A stretch of 8,945 nucleotides of DNA. Origin: Spirochaetota bacterium (GTDB lineage Bacteria > Spirochaetota > Spirochaetia > Treponematales > Breznakiellaceae). The stretch is taken from NCBI GenBank assembly GCA_023406985.1, contig JAEXTK010000095.1:1-8945 (forward strand), given 5' to 3'. Shown one piece after another: positions 6,223-8,945 of the stretch (position 1 is the stretch's first letter; every line of letters starts with the position of its first letter). A model generated the notes under the pieces. That model was not told the DNA's origin, searched no databases, and saw nothing but the letters and a program-made list of their open reading frames with translations. The translations under genes and the position numbers were made by a program.

Positions 6223-7476
6223 ATGAGTGCGAACGTCACCTCGGTGGCCGACGGTATCTACCGTCTTTCGGCCAATGTCTACGACATCCTGTTCGAAGGT
6301 CTCTGGCCGATCCCGAACGGGGTCGCCATGAACTCGTATATCGTGAAGGGCGAGAAAGTCGCCATCGTCGACGGCGTGTGCGGCTGGGACGGCGTCCCCG
6401 ACACCCTGTTCTCCCAGCTCGACAAGATGGGCATCGCCCTCACCGATATCGACTACGTGGTCATCAACCATATGGAGGGCGACCACTCGGGCTGGCTCGC
6501 GGATTTCAAGAAGATCCGGGGCGACGATTTCACCATCGTCACCACCAAGCGGGCCGTCCCCCTCCTCGAAGCCTTCTACGATATCCCTTCGCTGAAGGTC
6601 CGCACGGTCGCCGACGGCGATACGCTGGACCTCGGCGGCCGCGTCCTCCACTTCGCGGAGATCCCCAACGTGCACTGGCCCGAGACCATGGCCACCTTCG
6701 ACGCCATGACCGGCACCCTCATGAGCTGCGACGCCTTCGGCAGCTTCGGCGCGGTGGGCGATTCGCCCTACGACGACCAGCTGTCGGATACGGAGGTGGA
6801 GTTCTTCGCGAACGAGGTGTTCCGCTACTACGCGAATATCGTCGCGACCTTCTCCGGCGCCACCGGGCGGGCCATCGCCAAGGTGGAATCCCTCATCGGC
6901 GACAAGCTCAAGATCATCGCCCCGGGGCACGGCCTCGTATGGCGGAAGAACCCCCAGCGTATCCTCGACCTGTACAAGAAGTGCGTGCAGTACCATGGAG
7001 GCACCGCGGAGCCCATCGTCACCGTGCTCTGGGGGTCGATGTACGGGAACACGGAGGTAGCCGTGCCGGTCGCGGTGCAGGCGTTGCGCGACGCGGGCCT
7101 CGAGGTCCGCGAGTTCCGGGTGCCCCAGGCGTCCCTCGGCGACATCCTCGCCTCCGCCTGGGTGAGCACGGGAATAGTCCTCGCCATGCCGACCTACGAG
7201 TACAAGATGTTCCCGCCCATGGCGGAGGCCGTGGGCGAGTTGGGCCGCAAGCACGTGCAGCACCGGCAGGCTTTCCGCTTCGGCAGCTTCGGCTGGTCGG
7301 GCGGCGCCCAGAAGGAGCTGGACGAGATCGCCGAGCGGTACAAGCTGGATTGGAACTTCGTGGAGCCGGTGGAATTCAAGGGCCGGCCCAAGGAGGCCGA
7401 TCTGGAGGCCGTGCGCGCGGGCGCCGCGCTCCTCGCCGAGCGCGTGAAGGCGGCGCTCGCGGCGAGCGCCGCGTGA
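6223..7476 (+). CDS. fprA: A-type flavoprotein / flavodiiron protein (FprA family)
   Basis: Cytoplasmic enzyme of a family that reduces O2 to water and/or NO to N2O at a diiron site next to FMN, protecting anaerobes and microaerophiles. The N-terminal metallo-beta-lactamase-like domain (about 1-255) carries a full diiron ligand set: His83, Glu85, Asp87 and His88 in NHMEGDHSG, His151 in NVHWPET, Asp170 in SCDAFG and His236 in APGHG. The C-terminal flavodoxin domain (about 265-415) has the FMN phosphate loop GSMYGNTE (271-278), MPTYEY (322-327) and FGSFGWSGG (353-361). At 417 aa this is the basic two-domain form; there is no fused rubredoxin or flavin reductase, so a separate electron donor is needed and none is visible here. 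Its start is well supported and it has a probable promoter of its own, 64 nt after the glycosylase. Preference for O2 or NO cannot be told from sequence. Confidence 0.96.
   Translation: MSANVTSVADGIYRLSANVYDILFEGLWPIPNGVAMNSYIVKGEKVAIVDGVCGWDGVPDTLFSQLDKMGIALTDIDYVVINHMEGDHSGWLADFKKIRGDDFTIVTTKRAVPLLEAFYDIPSLKVRTVADGDTLDLGGRVLHFAEIPNVHWPETMATFDAMTGTLMSCDAFGSFGAVGDSPYDDQLSDTEVEFFANEVFRYYANIVATFSGATGRAIAKVESLIGDKLKIIAPGHGLVWRKNPQRILDLYKKCVQYHGGTAEPIVTVLWGSMYGNTEVAVPVAVQALRDAGLEVREFRVPQASLGDILASAWVSTGIVLAMPTYEYKMFPPMAEAVGELGRKHVQHRQAFRFGSFGWSGGAQKELDEIAERYKLDWNFVEPVEFKGRPKEADLEAVRAGAALLAERVKAALAASAA
7450..7472 (+). other. Strong GC hairpin at the 3' end of fprA
   Basis: A perfect 9-bp stem (7450-7458 with 7464-7472) and 5-nt loop sit just before the fprA stop codon (7474-7476). 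There is no following T-run, so it is not a classical terminator; it may slow or attenuate transcription, stabilise the 3' end of the mRNA, or simply reflect the Ala-rich coding end. The 85-nt gap that follows (7477-7561) shows one more imperfect palindrome (7498-7513, TCCC...GGGA around AAGCTT) and no convincing promoter. Confidence 0.3.
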
Positions 7477-7561
7477 GCCGAGCGGGGCCGTGCCGTTTCC
7501 CAAAGCTTCGGGACACCGGAGAAAGCGAGCGCGGACGGCGCGGCCGCGTTAGACTGTTCCC

Positions 7562-8629
7562 ATGGTGAGCGTTTCGACGATGCGGGCCTTCGCCGCGGGC
7601 CTGGTTTCCGCGGCGCTGATCCTTCCGGTCTCCTGCGCCCGGACCGACGCGGCGAAATTCGCCGCCGGCATGGACGCGTTTTGCAAAGCGCACGGCTTCA
7701 ACGGGGCGATGCTCGTCGCGGAACGGGGGCGGGTCATCTTCTCCGGCGGTTACGGGTTCGCGGACGCGGAGACGCGCCTACCGAATACCGCGGAGACGAC
7801 GTTCAAGATAGCCTCCCTCACCAAACCGTTCACGGCGGTCGCCGTCATGCAGCTCGCGGAGCGAGGTCTCCTGAGCCTGGACGATCCGGTCTCGGCGTTC
7901 ATTCCCGAGTATCCGGCGGGCGATTCCGTCCGCGTCCGCCACCTCCTCTCCCATACTTCGGGGGTCCCGGAGTACGCCACGGTGGCCTTCCTCGGCCGCG
8001 CCGACCGGCCCTTCGCTCAGGAAGATCTCCTCAAGGCCTTCAAGAGCAAGGGCCTGCGCTTCCCCCCGGGCTCCGCGTTCGAATATTCGAATTCCAACTA
8101 CGTGCTGCTCGGCCTCATCATCGAACGCGTCTCCGGCCTGTCGTACGGAGCCTTCGTGGCGGAGCGTATCTGCCGCCCGGCCGGCATGGACGCCACGCGT
8201 TACGGCGGGGCGCCGGCGGAGGCCGTCGGCTACCTCCGGCTCACGGAAGAGGGCGGCGTCCTCAAAGCCGCGCCCGCCTTCCCCCTCGACTTGTCCTCCC
8301 AATTCTCCTCGGCCGGCCTCGTTTCGAGCGTCGCGGATCTTTACAAATGGGACCGGGCCCTCCGCGCGGGGATTTTCCTGAAAAAGCGTTCGATCGCCCT
8401 CATGGAGACGCCGGCCGCGGGGGCCTCGGATTACGGCCTGGGGTGGAGGATCGAACGACCGGGAAGGAAGCCGGCGGTCCAGCACTCGGGGACGATCCCC
8501 GGGGGCGCGGGCACCATCTACCGCGATACCGCGCGGGATCGGACGATCATCATCCTCAGCAACGTGCAGAACGCCGACCTCGCCTCGCTCCGCGGGAAGG
8601 CCCTGGAACTGTTCGCTTCCTCGCGGTGA
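7562..8629 (+). CDS. Beta-lactamase-family serine hydrolase (class C / DD-peptidase fold), exported, likely lipoprotein
   Basis: Penicillin-binding-protein-like hydrolase acting outside the cytoplasm; members include DD-carboxypeptidases, esterases and class C beta-lactamases, so the substrate is open. Residues 7-24 form a signal peptide (MRAFAAGLVSAALILPVS) followed by Cys25, a relaxed lipobox (PVSC) typical of spirochaetal-style lipoproteins. Active-site motifs are SLTK (85-88, nucleophile Ser85 and Lys88), YSN (175-177, Tyr175) and HSG (308-310, the KTG equivalent), with HLLSHTSGVPEY (127-138) also diagnostic. Length, 355 aa, fits a single catalytic domain. The ATG at 7562 is the first start; the ATG at 7580 (residue 7) would give a cleaner signal peptide, and neither has a clear Shine-Dalgarno. 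It lies 85 nt after fprA in the same direction, so co-transcription is possible. HSG in place of KTG argues for esterase or peptidase activity over true beta-lactamase. Confidence 0.93.
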   Translation: MVSVSTMRAFAAGLVSAALILPVSCARTDAAKFAAGMDAFCKAHGFNGAMLVAERGRVIFSGGYGFADAETRLPNTAETTFKIASLTKPFTAVAVMQLAERGLLSLDDPVSAFIPEYPAGDSVRVRHLLSHTSGVPEYATVAFLGRADRPFAQEDLLKAFKSKGLRFPPGSAFEYSNSNYVLLGLIIERVSGLSYGAFVAERICRPAGMDATRYGGAPAEAVGYLRLTEEGGVLKAAPAFPLDLSSQFSSAGLVSSVADLYKWDRALRAGIFLKKRSIALMETPAAGASDYGLGWRIERPGRKPAVQHSGTIPGGAGTIYRDTARDRTIIILSNVQNADLASLRGKALELFASSR

Positions 8630-8659
8630 AGGGCGCTGGGAGCGCACGGAAGGGCGCTG
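8628..8659 (+). repeat. Direct repeat GAAGGGCGCTG (two copies)
   Basis: Two exact 11-bp copies at 8628-8638 and 8649-8659 are 21 bp apart, beginning in the stop codon of the serine hydrolase. GCGCT-GGG-AGCGC (8633-8645) between them forms a 5-bp hairpin. Significance is unclear; it may contribute to transcript ends in this convergent gap. Confidence 0.4.
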
Positions 8660-8762
8660 ATTCGGCGGCCGCGGCCGCGATGGCTGTCTCGGCCGCCGCG
8701 GCTTTAGCCACCGCGACGGCCGCAGCGGAGACGGCGGTTTTGGGGACGGCGTCGGCCGCGGC
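8660..8762. other. Low-complexity GCGGCC-rich gap between convergent genes
   Basis: The convergent gap contains a 14-bp perfect palindrome GCGGCCGCGGCCGC (8665-8678), repeated GGCCGC/GCGGCC words and a 5-bp stem CGCGG/CCGCG (8697-8701 with 8711-8715). It must terminate transcripts from both sides or allow overlap, yet I see no classical hairpin plus T-run. A 28-codon frame from ATG 8680 to TAA 8766 would encode an almost pure Ala/Thr peptide and has no ribosome binding site, so I do not call it a gene. Confidence 0.4.
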
Positions 8763-8945
8763 TTAACCGGCCGAACCCGGGGCGAGGGCGGCCAGGGCGA
8801 AGCGGCCGAGGCCGAAGGCCTGCGTCCAGAGCAAGGCGCAGACGGCCGCCTGGAGGGCGCGCCAGACTTTCGGCTTGCCGAGGACGGGGGCCAGCAGGCG
8901 TCCGAAGAGGCTCAGGCCGAAGAACCAGACGAGCGAGGCGCCGAG
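8763..8945 (-). CDS. LysE/ArgO-type amino-acid exporter, C-terminal fragment (5' part beyond window)
   Basis: Reading the minus strand from the window edge gives 60 codons without a stop, ending in TAA at 8765-8763. The peptide starts LGASLVWFFGLSLFGRLLAP, continues VLGKPKVWRALQAAVCALLW and ends TQAFGLGLGRFALAALAPGSAG. WFFGL in a membrane helix, a short basic turn (GKPKVWR), then a final hydrophobic helix matches the C-terminus of E. coli ArgO as I recall it (WFFGLALLAAWLAPRLRT followed by a last helix ending MWFIALQLA). Such inner-membrane proteins of about 200 aa export basic amino acids such as Lys or Arg; the substrate here is not known. The gene converges on the serine hydrolase. The fragment is short, so the family call is probable but not certain. 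Confidence 0.72.
   Translation of the reverse strand, partial: LGASLVWFFGLSLFGRLLAPVLGKPKVWRALQAAVCALLWTQAFGLGRFALAALAPGSAG

Noticed and set aside
5211..6239. A 342-codon - strand frame opposite the DNA glycosylase.
   Set aside because: It is antisense to a gene with an intact HhH motif and iron-sulfur cysteines and reads as low-complexity Arg/Gly/Glu.
6208..7503. A 431-codon open frame on the - strand opposite fprA.
   Set aside because: It mirrors a fully conserved flavodiiron protein gene; its sequence is His/Arg/Gly-rich, typical of a GC-driven shadow frame.
7498..7513. Imperfect palindrome after fprA considered as an intrinsic terminator.
   Set aside because: The stem is interrupted by a mismatch, there is no room for a proper loop around AAGCTT, and no T-run follows.
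7681..8766. A 361-codon + strand frame overlapping the serine hydrolase and running on into the Ala-rich spacer.
   Set aside because: The hydrolase frame carries all catalytic motifs over the same DNA; this frame is Arg/Gly/Pro-rich and shows no conserved motif. I also found no sign that a frameshift joins the two.
8680..8766. A 28-codon Ala/Thr-rich small ORF in the convergent gap.
   Set aside because: No ribosome binding site, extreme low complexity, and its end overlaps the stop of the opposing exporter gene.

Overview
This 8.9-kb window is very GC-rich chromosomal bacterial DNA, densely packed with conserved genes. I see no mobile element, CRISPR array, rRNA or tRNA gene. A clpA gene followed directly by aat, a free-standing A-type flavoprotein and the relaxed lipobox of a secreted protein would suit a high-GC spirochaete. 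That placement comes from remembered gene orders and is tentative; other Gram-negative-type bacteria are possible.

Layout. (1) Positions 1-2083, + strand: the C-terminal part of ClpA (the upstream part lies outside the window), then aat, whose GTG start directly follows the clpA stop codon. ClpA unfolds N-degron substrates for ClpP, and Aat attaches the Leu/Phe that makes an N-degron, so this pair is a functional unit. (2) Positions 2065-5247, - strand: a probable operon read right to left: class I glutamine amidotransferase, membrane sensor histidine kinase, OmpR/PhoB-type response regulator. Kinase and regulator overlap by 8 nt. A plausible promoter and a strong Shine-Dalgarno sequence precede the amidotransferase. 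The regulator gene runs 19 nt into the 3' end of aat on the opposite strand. (3) Positions 5248-5444: a divergent intergenic region with three 14-bp tandem repeats. (4) Positions 5445-8629, + strand: an endonuclease III-family DNA glycosylase with an intact iron-sulfur cluster motif; a flavodiiron protein (FprA type) with its own AT-rich promoter and a good ribosome binding site; and a beta-lactamase-fold serine hydrolase with a signal peptide, probably a lipoprotein. (5) Positions 8630-8762: a low-complexity gap between convergent genes, then on the - strand the C-terminal end of a LysE/ArgO-type amino-acid exporter cut by the window edge.

Most genes belong to well-known families and I do not see a clearly new system. 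The best leads are an Ala/Glu-rich insertion of about 60 residues between the two ATPase domains of ClpA; the amidotransferase-kinase-regulator operon, whose kinase has a large unrecognised extracytoplasmic sensor and no visible HAMP domain; and the repeat-bearing divergent region.
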